A DNA stretch of 64,000 nt, from assembly GCA_013397845.1 (NCBI GenBank), contig VZTG01004479.1:2475990-2539989 (forward strand). The letters run 5' to 3'. The notes below the pieces were generated by a model, which was not told where the DNA came from, ran no database searches, and was given only the letters and a program-made list of their open reading frames with translations. Made by a program: the position numbers and the translations under genes. The DNA comes from Melanocharis versteri (taxonomy: Eukaryota > Chordata > Aves > Passeriformes > Melanocharitidae). Positions 37,009-48,630 of the stretch are shown here, one piece after another. Every line of letters begins with the position of its first letter. The stretch's first letter is position 1.

Positions 37009-40000
37009 GCAAGAAAAAAGTGAGGTTGTGTATCCCCAGCTTTAGTAAATACTTCAAGAAAGAAGTGAAATATTTTCAAAGTTTGGGTTTATTTTTTCCT
37101 TTCCTAGAATATAAAAGGTACAACGTGTCTCATTCCAAGGATAAAGTCCACTAGAAAGTCAACATATAAATACAGTTCTTTAAAGAACTATCCAGCTCAT
37201 TACATGCTGAAAATACTATGCGCTTTATTTTTCACTGTTCTTTTCTAAGGACATGACTAATTTTTAGGAATTTCAGACTCATAATCTTGTCAAGTGCTTT
37301 TCCTTGCTACTTCAGGATTGCTGTGGTGTTACCTATAGGGTTTTTGTTTTGTTTTCCGAGGTAGTTTTATGGTCCTAACTTGTGTCAGAATGATGATGTT
37401 TGATAGATTATGCAGACAGCTTATCCAAGCCAAGAAGGAGTGTACACCTGAGTCTATTTAAACTGGCTTGTCAGTCTGTAAGTGGACAGAGTGAAAAGTG
37501 AAAAAGTGACAAATTGACATGGCAGTGGAGCACTAAGTGCTCATTGCTGCGCATGGCTTATGTGAGGCTTTCTTTAAGTCTTGAATTCTGAAATGATTGA
37601 TCAGACATGTTTTTTTTATGTCATTAGGGAAACAAGACACTCAACTTCTAGCTATGGGAAGAGATAAATTTTAATAAGAAATTAATTTATGCATCAGAAT
37701 TTGACAAAATCATTTGGCTAGAAATCACAAGAAGATCCATTATTTAAGACAGCAGAGAACTTCAATTGCCATGTTGGGGTCATTCCCACTGAGGGAAGAG
37801 TAAAGTTTCTTTACCAAACAAACTTTATATTTCTTTTCGTTCAGCAAAATATGTGGAGGAATTAACTTATACCCAATTCATAATGTTACGACCCTGCTGA
37901 TGAAAGACCCTGTGAACATCTCAAAAATCATGGAGGATACAGGTCATGGTTAGCATTCTACTAGTATATGTTGCTCATAACATAATATGAAGCAAGTTGG
38001 GATAGGCTGTACTTTGTCCGACATGCATTACTAATTCCAGCCTTTTCTGCATGTATAATAAAGTTTCAGTGGCATAATATTTAATGTAGAGGACACTCAT
38101 AAAAACTAAAAGACATACTACTGTTTCAGTCTTCTATCTGCAGGCAGCTTTATATCAGTACCACAAGCTAAGCTACACAACACATGATATTGCCCATCTA
38201 TTTAGCTTCAATTTGTTTAATCCTTACTGTAATCATATTTCTTACTAATCTAGATATAGGTTGCTGCTAGATTCACAGCAAAGCATGCAAAGTAGACTTA
38301 CAGAACAGAGCACATTTTGTACTTCATATTATGGTGACAGGGTTCCATGTTTAAAATTTGTTTAACACATTAGTCCAAATCATAAAGGAATTGAACTTGA
38401 ACTTGACCTCCAGTTTCTTAGGAGGCAGCTTCAATCCTACTTACCCATTTAGATTGGTCTAAAGGAAGGGGTGAGTAAGTAAGGGGAGGGGAAACACTGT
38501 GTTATGTGCACTGACAGCTTACTGCGAAACTTTGCTGACAGGTCTTTAAGCTACTTCCATACACAGGGCAGTCCATTTGTTTCAGAAGTACACCAGCAAG
38601 ACAAAAATTTTATTAACTGGTCTTGATGCTGCAGGATGTTTTTCATTTATCTCTTGTGGTTCTTCTACCCATTTCTTCTTGGGCATTACCGGTAGCAACT
38701 GAAATTTAATCTACTGTGTAGACTTTGCTATACAAACATAATTACCTTTGGAATTTGTTTTATTTCTCAGGGACTAGACTTAGAAATAATGAGTGAAAAA
38801 TATATTTTTATACTAATACATTTGCATATATATTTTCTTGGGTTTATTTTTAAAAATTAAATATAAGAAATTAAAAAAGATAACCCCTTTCTTAATATTT
38901 AAGAAAACTCAATGGAACAAAAATTGTATTTACTCTGTTTGAATGTGTTAATTGTCCTTACATCATAAAATAAAAAAAAGTATAATTACGTGTGTCTATT
39001 TTTAAAGTGAGGACAATTAAATGATAAATTTGGATGCGTCTATACTTCAAGAAATGGGACACCAGCAGTTATATAAGTATTTCTGATATTAACTCTGTGA
39101 CAAACATACAGTTTACATTCATTGCCAGAAAAGAATCCTCATGAATTTTCCATGTTTTTATATGGACACAAATGTATGTTCATATAAACTTTAGCAACAC
39201 TAAATTTATGGCCATATTACATGAAGTAGCAGAAGAGTATTTGGAAGTTTTTTGATACAAGATAATTTATTTCTTCCTAAGGAAATCCACTTTGTCTTGA
39301 ATGATAACACTGAAATTGGCCATCATGCTTATATCAATTTTGACTTCAAAAAAATATTAATTCTTTCCATAATGCAACCTAGGGAAGAGGAAAACTTGAA
39401 AATACTTCTACATAAATTGTAAACAATTTTCAAAAGATTAAAAATGCGTCTTTGCTTAAAGTGAGACCCTAGTACTTGCAAAATTATCATGTTTTTGAAG
39501 AAACTTATCAATGTTAATGGACTGACTCAGAGCAATTAGCAGTGTTAAATGATAGTTCATAGCACTAGCATTCTGCATTGTGTATTGGCTGGCTTTGGAC
39601 AAGCAATAGCGAAAAATTACTGAATTTAGAGTTTTTATAGATTCTGCCTCTAACAGAAATTGAATCTTTCAAGAAAATTATGTAGGCTTATTAAATTTTG
39701 TTCAGTCCAGCTACATTGTATTTCAACGTTTTAAAGCAATAATTAATATGAAAATATTTAACTTTTGTTGTTAATGAAAAATCAGTTTTTCTGTAAAAAT
39801 AATGATTCGTCCAAATACAGGAAACACACTGGGTCATTGATTTCAAATAATTATGCTGAGATGTATACACACTAGAGCAGGAAAATTACTTCTTTTTTTC
39901 TCACAAATGGAATTAGCACATTCCTTCAACCCTTAGTCCTTAGGTATGGAATATTATGTTCTCTTTGTTGGCATTTCAGAGAAATCACTTTAATCTCTCA

Positions 40001-41016
40001 TATGTAGATTAGGCAAAGGAAAAAGTGAATTCACTGAGCATGAACCAAAATCTTCTTGTTATTAAAATGAGAGCATCAGCAAGATCTAAATAGAAAAACT
40101 CATAAACAAAATGTAAGTACACAAACTGCTTACATGTTGTGTGATGAATTGTTATCAGGAAAGCTTAGGAAATTCAGAAAAAATAATTTAATGAACATTT
40201 CTTATAGCTAATTGGAAGAAATTTAGGAACATTAATGAATGTGTTACATTTCAGACTGAGTAATAGTATCAGAAGATCTATCAAAATTTACCAGAGAACA
40301 GCCTCTTGCTACACTAATATTATTCAAATAATAATTCATTGAAATCATCAAATACAAAAATGCAGGTAATAAACATCTGCATATGCAAGGTACTGATGGT
40401 ACTGACAAATGCAAACTAGTACTTGATCCTTTCTTCCTGGCAAAATGGAGAGAACACACTAATCCCTTAAGCAATGCAATGTTTAAAACACGTATTTCGT
40501 TTTCTTCTGGATGAAGCATATTATCCGGAAAGGCATAAAAAGAACTCAAAGGTGTAATTCATGAAAATATGGCAACATATGATAAAAAAGCTGGATCTAG
40601 AAGGGCTGATACCCTTCACAACATCTAAAAAGAAGTTAAGAAGGAAGTGTATTTCTACTTAGATCTTAATCTAAGTTTAAGTAAAACTAATACATCAAAT
40701 AGGAAGCTAAAGAAGAAGATATAAAGTTAAAAGATAAGATTTAATTTACTTTAGGGTCTACAGAAAAAGAGTCTTAGAATAAATCTTAAATATCTCTGAG
40801 TGCCACAATAGAACTGACTAATTATGATGATACAGTCCTATCTTGGTAGAAAGGAATACAAATTAATTTAATTTCCAGTGTAAATAATTTTGCAATCTTA
40901 CTTTCACATACCTTCTATGTTGCTAATGTTCTCTGTTGCTTTTCTTTTTCATGTTATTTACAGAAGCATGCTGCACCAAAAAAAAAGGAAATAAAGAAAA
41001 GAAAATCACAAGAAGC

Positions 41017-41468
41017 TTTCAAGGTTTAATCCCAGCCAGCAAGCCACGCAAAACAAGGATTTCATTCAGCACTTCCCATGGGGAGGCAGGTGTTCAGCCA
41101 CCCCCAGGAAAACAGGGCTCCATCATGTGTAACGGTTACTTGGGAAGTCAAACACCATCACTCTGAACACCCTCACTCCCTTCTTCTTCTCCCAACTTTA
41201 TACACCGAGCATGATGCCATATTTTGTGGGATATCCCTTTTGTAACTTGGGGTCCACTGTCCCAGCTGTGTCCTGTCCCAGTTCCTTGTGTACCCCAAGC
41301 CTGCTCGCTGGTGAGGTCGGGTGAAAAGCAAAAACGGCCTTGACTCTTTTTGAGAGGTGCTCAGCAATAACAAAAATATCACTATATTACCAACGCTGTT
41401 TTCAGCACAAATCCAAAACTTAGATGCATACTGGCTACAGCAAAGCCACCCCAGCCAAACCCAGCACA
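41017..41468 (-). mobile_element. Avian ERV solo LTR, minus strand, copy 3 of 3, internally deleted
   Basis: In plus-strand order: GGTTTAATCCCAGCCAGCAA (LTR 3' end, 41031), CAAAACAAGGATTTCATTCAG, CACTTCCCATGGGGAGGCAG, GTGTAACGGTTACTTGGGAA, a TATA-box complement CTTTATA (41197-41203), CCCAGCTGTGTCCTGTCCC, AAGCCTGCTCGCTGGTG, CTCAGCAATAACAAAAATATC and CCCCAGCCAAACCCAGCACA at 41449-41468 (LTR 5' end). At 452 bp it is shorter than the ~590-bp copy at 22671: the part between CAGCAA and ACAAGGATT (about 41040-41048) has lost roughly 100 bp of the 3' region, including the polyadenylation-signal side. No internal viral genes adjoin it. Flanking pentamers GAAGC and TGTAG do not match. Confidence 0.88.
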
Positions 41469-42827
41469 TGTAGAAACCAAGAAAATAAATTATTACCAGG
41501 ATGGAGCACAGTAATAGAGTGAGAAGATTGTCACAGGGTTCATTTAATGTCTTATTTATGACTTATGGTTGTTTTCTTAACATGTCTGCAAGGTACATGA
41601 AGAAATGCAAGCCAAAAAGCTATTATAATATACGTAGATATTTATTCTAATTCGTTATTATTTTTTTGTCTGATACTTACCATTATAACAGACTTCAAAA
41701 GACTTTTAGTTTGAAAAGTTTCATGTTCCTGGAATTTACTAGTATTTTTTCTCCTTTCCCTGTCTGTCATACCAAAATAATTAATTTTGGAAAATGGCTG
41801 ATGAATGTTCATCAAATAACATGCACATGAAATAACATTATGAAATTGCAAGTTGAAAAGAACTTTACTGCTGGAAAATATTCCTTTATTTCTTAACTCT
41901 TGTGTCTAAGGGCAACAGTTTTCATGAAAAGCAAACAAACTGAAAAGTTTCAGGTTGCTCCCGCTGGATTTCAGCCTGCTTTATTTGGAAAAGAATGAGG
42001 AGTGCCTGCTTTGAGATTTACAAAAATGTGATACACAAGGAATACAGTCCACTCATTTTGTCTAAAATGCCATGTAAGTAGATTTAGCTACATAAATTAA
42101 GAATTCTTCATAGAAAATATTTTTCATAGACTCTCCTGAACACATAAGAATCCTCAAAATGCTAACATGAGAAGTTCATTATGCTACCCATCCAAAATTA
42201 TTTACTTCCAATGTATTATTTCTTGAAGTAAATCTCTGTTCCTATGTATGATTGGGTCCTGGGAAAAGCAACCCACTGAGACAGCAATGAGAGTAATTGT
42301 TTATTTTTTCATTTAATTAGATTTATAGATTAATTTATACTTTGTTGTTACTCATACTTTAAAAGCACTTTTTAGTACCTTTTAAAAATTTTTGTTTCTA
42401 GAATAAAAATTGCAAAGATTTAATTAAAATTACGTTGATAAGGACTTTGAGGATAATTCAGGTATTCATTATCAGAATTAAAAAAACCACAAGCAGTTAC
42501 TGGAGATTAAAGCAGTTTGTCATCTGAGCTTCAAATAAAGGAGTGTAGTAATGCCAAGACATCGGTCAAGAAACGTGGTCACAAGATTAAAAACCAGTAA
42601 GCCTGTACTGAGAAAGGGATTTAGGCCAAAGGATGGAATTAGACACATAAGTGTAGCTTCAAACAAGTTGCTAACTATCTCTCAAGAGTATCCAAAAGGC
42701 TTAAATACAACACAGTTCATGGGCTATCCTTTATCTCCTCCTCAACTTGAACAGGATGGCAAATCATTAGCCTTCAAAGTGACTGATTTTTGGCCCCATT
42801 GGCTGAAGTCAGGTGAATTTAAACATT
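41469..42827. other. Unique AT-rich non-coding DNA
   Basis: No repeat recognised. A 93-codon plus frame (42551-42832) ends at the boundary of the next CR1. Its basic N-terminal part resembles no family I know, so it is left uncalled. Confidence 0.5.
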
Positions 42828-43620
42828 ACTGAGAATAGCCTGAGTTAGAGAGGGCCCTCAAGGATCATTGAAGTCCAACTGCCAGCCCTGCACAGGACAG
42901 CCCCAAAAATCACACCCTGTGCCTGAGAACGTCGTCCAGATTCTTTTCGAACTCTGTTGGGCTGGTGCTGTGACCACTTCCCTGGGGAGCCTGTTCCAGT
43001 GCCCAAACACCCTCTGGTTGAGCAACCTTTTCCTAATATCCAAGCTAAACCTCTCCTGACACAGCTTCAGGCCATTCCCTCGGGTCCTGTCACTGTCACC
43101 ACAGAGCAGAGATCAGTGCCTGCCCCTCCTCCTCCCCTCACGGAGAAGCTGTAGACTGAAATGAGGACTCCCTTTAGTCTCCTCTTCTCCAGACTGAAAA
43201 GAAGCCACTCCTCATACGGCTTCATCTCAAGGCTCTTCATCATCTTTATAGCCCTCCTTTGGATGTTTTCTAGTAACTCAATGTCCTTCTTATGTTGTGA
43301 TGTTCAAAACTGTACATGGGACTTGAGATAAGGTCGTATCTCAAGAGGCTCAGAGTAGAGTGGGACAATCATCTCCCTCAGCTGTTTGGTGATGCTGTGT
43401 CTGATGCAGTCCAGGACAGGGTTGGCTGCCTGGGGCTGCCTGTTGCATTTCTGGCTGCCAGTCACTGCTGACTCATATTCAACTTGCTATCAACCAGGAC
43501 CCCCAGGTTCCTTTCCTTAGTGCTTCTCCCCAGGCCGTCATTCCCCAGTCTGAACATACATCCAGGATTGCTCCATGACAGAATCCAGCACTTGTTCTTG
43601 TTAAACTTCCTACAGTTGGT
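42828..43620 (-). mobile_element. CR1 LINE 3' portion, minus strand (~0.8 kb)
   Basis: Reverse-complement CR1. In plus-strand order: GAATAGCCTGAGTTAGAGAG, AAGGATCATTGAAGTCCAAC, CAGCCCTGCACAGGACAGCC, CCCTGGGGAGCCTGTTCCAG, CTTTTCCTAATATCCAAGC, GCCCTCCTTTGGATGTTTTC, GATGCAGTCCAGGACAGGG and CAGCACTTGTTCTTGTTAAAC. On the minus strand this runs from the end of the reverse-transcriptase region through the ORF2 C-terminus to the 3' tail; the tail lacks the last octamer repeats. Frames are broken by several indels. The 3' tail type matches the copies at 5578 and 21248. The insertion ends sharply at TACAGTTGGT before AAAAATAAAGG. Confidence 0.94.
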
Positions 43621-46600
43621 AAAAATAAAGGTAACTTATTCACAAAATCTTTCAAATAAATTTTGGAAGTAGCATTGTTTAAATCCTTGTTTTTATCAGG
43701 CCAAAATATGTGGCATATTTATGTGGCTCACTGTATGCATTCAGATTTGTCATTTATTTTAAAATATAGTGTGTTTCTAATCATAAGGTTCAATAGGTAA
43801 TTCATTCCACATAAAGTATTTTACATGGAATATAACAATATGACAGTATCAGCTTTTGTCTGTAGCCTTACAAAATGGTACATTCAAAAAACGGCGAATT
43901 ATTATTATATCATGTTGATTCCTAAAAGGAACAAGACCAATTAATGACATTTCATTTTCAGTGTTAAGCAATTCTAATAATTCTGCTTCAGACCCAGTTA
44001 GCAATATGGTTTTCACCAATGTTGCTAAAAAAATCTAATTAAGTATAGTTAAGGGCATTTTCCTGAAGAAGAAGAGGCAAAGTTCCCTAAGGAGGAAGAA
44101 AAAGAGATATTGAGAGAAAAAGGAGCAGAAATGGTAAGCTAACAATGAGTGCATTCACTTATTAATGATGCTGAGTGTAACCATAGGGTACTGAAGGAAT
44201 AATAATGACTAAATATTTAGTTGCTACAGTTACTATCCTTGATCTTTCCATGAACCTCCCAAAGTGACAGCGGTGAGCACGGCTGTGGATCAAGGCCAAG
44301 TTTGCACTTTTGCCCATGGACCATAATTAAAATAGACTTATGAATGAGGAAATGCCTGCAGAAAGAGATCAGTCTTGCAACATTTCCCAAAGGTCGTTAG
44401 ATTTTTTGAAGACTAAACTGTAGTTTAAATCTACCCACTTATTGTAGATTCTTCCCTTTACAGCATATTTTTTACTGCAAGAAAGGCAGCTGAGTGTGCA
44501 TTCCAGTGAGATTCAGGGACACTATAACTCATACTCATAGTTTGGCTTATAATAGCTTTGATTATATGGGCATCATTGTTTTCAGTGGCGTAAAAGGGTC
44601 TAATCGCTGTGCTTGCATAATGCAAACTGTTTACTTTTATGAATCCATGGGGAAAAAAACCTGTATATGGAAAGGATTATTATGACTTTTAGATTTACCC
44701 CAATGGATTCTTTCTTTACTTTTTCTGAGAAGATATTTTTCTTGTAATTTCTATTGGTTACATAATTTCAGCTGGATTTCATTGCGTTTTTCTGAATTAC
44801 CATGAAAGATCATCCTATACTTTTAATGAGAGGGTAGATTTTTTTCACCCCAAATACACTTGCACCTCATATGGCAAACTGAATTAGTGAGATGAAGTGA
44901 AAGAACAATTTTTTCACATCTTTCATCAATATTCCATGTTAATGTTCAAAGGAGAACGAAGGACAAGGTGGAAACAGCAAATTACAGCCCAAGAGTAACA
45001 CTGAGTACACAGATGAGACTTGTTCGCTTTTTGTAATGACATCAGCTTGCAGCACTTCTTTCCAATTCTGTGTCTATTTGATTGAAAACAGACAATGCAT
45101 TCTCACTCTTACTAATTCCTGGTCTCCTCATGAAAAATTGTACATCCTTGTTAAATGATTTCTGTGTTTGAACTTGTGCATGTTTTGTTTTTCAGCAAAC
45201 ATATATCACCTCTCTGATTGCACAATTTCTTTGTTTTATGATTTGTCATAAAGGAAATACCACGAGAATACATATGTAAAATTTGAGTGCTTCATAAATG
45301 AATACTCTACAGAACCATATCTTGATTTTTCATGAATCTGCATAGTTCCATGGGCATTTATGACCAAATAAATACATGCTAGGAACTGGTTATTATGTAC
45401 ATTGATCATTCCCAAAGCAAATAATGATGAAGATGAGGTCATTTTAGATATCAGAGCCTTAGTTTTCATTACAATATATTTATTATGAGGGCACGTGGAA
45501 GAAGGTTTTTCTTTCCTCTGTGCATTCCCCTGTTTCTGATGTTAATTTAAATTATACAAGTAACTAGCAGTCTCTCCAGTGCAATAGTCCCACATGGAGA
45601 TTAGTTGTGAATAAGAAATTCTCTTCAAATTGTTTCACTGGTGGCTTCCACCACTGCAAACATTTTTATTGAGAGAATTGTCAACTTGTTAGATTTCTGA
45701 TTATTTTTGCCTGTCAGATCAGTGGAAGAAAAAATAGCCTGAAGGAGAGTAAGATCTAACAATTACTGAAATACACTACTTATTGTAAATAGACATCTGT
45801 CTGGCAGATGGAATTTAATACAAGGACATAATATATTCTAAGCTAGACAAGATATCTGGAGATCATTATAACAGTGTTGAACAGTTGTAAAAGCCAAACC
45901 AAGTCATGGTGAGCACAGACTGGTGATAAGCATTAGTAGTATTCTTATTGTGTAAAATATTCTACCTTCACCAATGCCATTATTTCCCCATAGTAAGATA
46001 GAGTTTCAAGTCCATAGTCTAACTCAATATCTCAAAGGGAACTTCAAAAGGTAATTTGACTTGATAATCTCCTTTTAATTTTATTGTTTAAAGTACATTA
46101 TTTCAAAGTGAAAGAAAAAGGAAGTTGGGAATTTTAGAAATTCTGCAGGCCTGATACCTTGTTTCTAACTCCAAAGGACAGAGTTCAAATAACAAGAGCC
46201 CAGTGAGATAATAGAATGGCACAGGGTCTCAAGGATTTCTGTTCTTTAGAACACTCTCCTTAAATGAAAGATTTCCCTTGGCACATATTCAAGTTGCAGT
46301 GGTTGGTTCTACATTAGGATTGAGCATTTTCATATTTTGTGTACTTTTTCAAATACGTCTCTACTTGTTCATAAAGTTGAATGTGTGAACATATATACAC
46401 TTATTACTTATCTTAGTTTCTGGTTTCCTTTTAAAAGCAGAAGATGCTGTATGTCTAACACAGGGACATATGCAGAAATCAAAAAAAAAGTAGATATTCC
46501 TATTAATAAGTTTCCTTAAAATGCTTCTTATTCCAAAAAAACAATAATGATTGTATAAGAACTGAATTTTATGTCCAGTGTACTGTTTGTACTAGCAAAG

Positions 46601-46849
46601 ACATTCAGGTTCTTAGGTAAATTTTTTTGTAGGCAAATTTTCTTATGTGATTTTCCTGTCATTTCTGTTTCAGAATAGCTACACTACCCTTTCTGTAGTA
46701 ATTCTAGTTTATCTTATCCAACAAGTGTGAAAAAAATTAGCAAAATGGAAATAAATTTGGGCTTCCCTCCTGTTTCTGTGCAATGTTGGAAGTTCATATT
46801 CAGATTAGTTCTAATCTCATCAATACCTACATCTCTCTTAGAAAGAAAA
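43621..46849. other. Unique AT-rich non-coding DNA
   Basis: No repeat or gene recognised. A Glu/Lys-rich open stretch at about 44052-44130 followed by GTAAGC is discussed as a weak exon-like signal. Other open frames are below 80 codons. Confidence 0.5.
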
Positions 46850-47370
46850 TGGATCTTCCTTATTCAGCTATTTAACTTTGTTCCTGTCCCTTCTGTCTTC
46901 TTGCCACCCTGAGCACTACAGGAGGGATGAGGAGTGGGCTATGCAGTCAATTCAAAACACCACATTGCTGCCACTCTTAATACCTCACACATTTCCTCTG
47001 CTTCAGTATGGGTCTCTTCCATGGACTACAATTCTTCAGGAACAGACTTCTGAAAAGATTTAGTTAATCCCCCACAGGATACAGGTCTGGTCAGAACGTC
47101 TTCTCCTACCTAGCCTTCTTTCTACAGGCTGCATTTTCTGCCAGGGGACAACTCTAATTTGGGTTCTCCATGGGCTGCAATTTCTTTCAGGCATTGTCTC
47201 CTGCTGCAGCACAGGGTCATCCACTGGATGCAGGGGGAACAACTTGCTTCGCTACTATATTCTCTACAGACTGCAGTGAAATCTCTGATGCTTGTAGCTT
47301 TTTCTCTTCTTCTCCCCATCCTTCCTTACTGACCTTGGTATATTACAAAGCTCCTTCTCCCACATTTTGC
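46850..47370 (-). mobile_element. Second avian ERV LTR family, 3' portion, minus strand
   Basis: On the plus strand this is the reverse complement of an avian ERV LTR distinct from the one at 5691. Landmarks in order: GCCACCCTGAGCACTACAGG (46902), GCAGTCAATTCAAAACACC, CCTCTGCTTCAGTATGGGTC, TCTTCCATGGACTACAATTC, TTCAGGAACAGACTTCTG, CTCCATGGGCTGCAATTTC, CTGCTGCAGCACAGGGTCAT, and CCTTACTGACCTTGGTATAT at about 47324. The repeating 'CTGCTCCAGCRTGGGTC / CACGGGCTGCAG' texture is typical of this family. It ends at 47370 where a CR1 tail begins. The remaining 5' part of the same LTR resumes at 48495, so this is the left half of an interrupted element. No viral protein frame is visible. Confidence 0.8.
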
Positions 47371-48494
47371 TCACAGAAACACAGAATGGCTCAGGTTGGA
47401 AAGGATCACAGTGGGTCATCTGGTCTAACCTCCCTATTCAAGCAGGGTCCTCCTAGAGCACATTGCACAGCATTGTGTCCAAATGATTCTTGAATATCTC
47501 TGGTGAGGGATACCCCACAACCTCTCTTGGCAACCTGTTCCAGTGCTCAGTCACCCACAAAGTAAAAAATTTCTCCCTCAAATTCAGGTGGAACTTCTTG
47601 TGCCTCAGTTTCTGTCCATTGTCTCTTTTCATACTGCTTGGCACCACTGAGAAGAGCCTGGATCCATCCTCTGACACCCTCCCTTCTGACATATATATAT
47701 TGATGAGGTCTCCTCTCATTTGTATCTTCTTGAACAGGCCCAATTCTCCCAGCCTTTCCTCATAAGGGAGGTGCTCCAGTCCCTTTATCATCTTTGGCAC
47801 CCTCCATTGCACTCACTCCAGAAGCTCCCCGTCTCTCTTGTACTGAGGAACTCAGAACTGGACATAGCATTCCAGATGTGGCCTCAACAGGAGCAAGATC
47901 ACCTCCCTCGACTTGCTGGCAGTGCCTTTCCCAATGCACCTCAGGATAGCATTGGCCTTCTTGGCACCCAGGGCACACTGCTGGCTCTTGGACAGCTTGT
48001 TCTCCATCAGAACCCCCAGGTCCTCCTCCTCACAGCTGTTTTCTAGCAGGTCAGCCGCCAGCCTGTGCTGGTCCATGGGGTTATTCTTCCCCAGGTGCAG
48101 GACCCTGCATTTGTCTTTGTTGAATTTCAGGCAGTTCTTCCCTGCCCATCTCCAGCCTGTCGAGGTTCTTCTGCAGGGCTGCGCAGCTCTCTGGGGTATC
48201 AGCCACTCCTCCCAGCTTTGTCATCAGTGAACTTGCTGAGGAGGGATCTGCACCTTCATCCAAGTCATTGATAATAAATTAAACAAGACTGGACCCAATA
48301 TTGAGCACTGGAGGACACTGCTAGTAACAGGTCTCCAACTGGACTCTGTGCCACTGATTATGACCCTCTGGGATCTGCCGTTCAGGCAGTTCTCAATCCA
48401 CCTCTCTGTCTACTCATCGAGTACGTACCTCCTGAGTTTGACTAAGAGGATATCCTGACAGACTCCTGTCTCTCACAGACTCCTGTCTCTCACA
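47371..48494 (-). mobile_element. CR1 LINE, 1.1 kb, inserted within an ERV LTR
   Basis: The longest continuous CR1 of the window. In plus-strand order it begins with the 3' tail TCACAGAAACACAGAATGGC, then GGTCTAACCTCCCTATTCAAG, AACCTGTTCCAGTGCTCAGTC, CTCCCAGCCTTTCCTCATAA, TTGGCCTTCTTGGCACCCAG, GGTGCAGGACCCTGCATTTG and GAACTTGCTGAGGAGGGATC. Minus-strand frames keep ORF2 pieces: 48081-48263 (TKLGGVADTPESCAALQKNL), 47852-48076 (EEEDLGVLMENKLSKSQQCA) and 47453-47812 (MIKGLEHLPYEERLGELGLF ... TEHWNRLPREVV). These form the reverse-transcriptase thumb and C-terminal tail in correct order, broken by at least two frameshifts. Truncated at the 5' end near 48494. Same CR1 type as the copy at 24242. Confidence 0.95.
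48461..48494. repeat. 17-bp perfect tandem duplication at the CR1 5' edge
   Basis: GACTCCTGTCTCTCACA occurs twice back to back (48461-48477 and 48478-48494). The first copy is ordinary CR1 sequence, and the second sits exactly at the junction with the flanking LTR. It could be local slippage or a feature of how the 5' end of the LINE copy was resolved. Confidence 0.9.
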
Positions 48495-48630
48495 GGTGCA
48501 TTTTTAACCTTTTGTGTTGGTCAGCTAGGGGCTATTTTGGAGCTGGCTGGAACCAGCTATGTCCAACATAACCCTTAGTCTCTTCTCATAGGGGCCACCC
48601 CATCAACAAAACCTTGCCAGGTAAAGTAGA
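48495..48630 (-). mobile_element. Second avian ERV LTR family, 5' portion, minus strand
   Basis: Continuation of the LTR at 46850-47370 beyond the CR1. In plus-strand order: TTGGTCAGCTAGGGGCTATT, TTGGAGCTGGCTGGAACCAG, CTATGTCCAACATAACCC, TCTCTTCTCATAGGGGCCAC and AAAACCTTGCCAGGTAAAGT (48607-48626). Read on the minus strand these are the first ~120 bases of the LTR in the order expected from its start (TGTATTGGGTTT...GGCAAGGTTTTG). About 60-80 bases between the CR1 edge and TTGGTCAG appear shortened. Together the two halves show that the CR1 landed inside an older LTR of the same orientation. Confidence 0.8.

Larger units (their letters stand above)
30851..41016. other. About 10 kb of unique AT-rich non-coding DNA
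   Basis: No LINE, LTR or gene is clearly recognisable. A weak CR1-tail-like stretch at 33257-33300 (TTATAGAATAATCAC ... GGAAGGAC) is too diverged to call. The region 32890-33250 and the patch at 34975-35060 have an enhancer-like mix of homeodomain-type motifs. A 120-codon open frame at 36792-37154 runs through an A-rich tract and is an artefact. Confidence 0.5.

Noticed and set aside
36792..37154. 120-codon plus-strand frame
   Set aside because: It runs through an A-rich tract that gives a Lys/Gln/Asn repeat; compositional artefact.
42551..42832. 93-codon plus-strand frame next to a CR1
   Set aside because: Basic and Pro-rich but unlike any family I know; length is within chance expectation.
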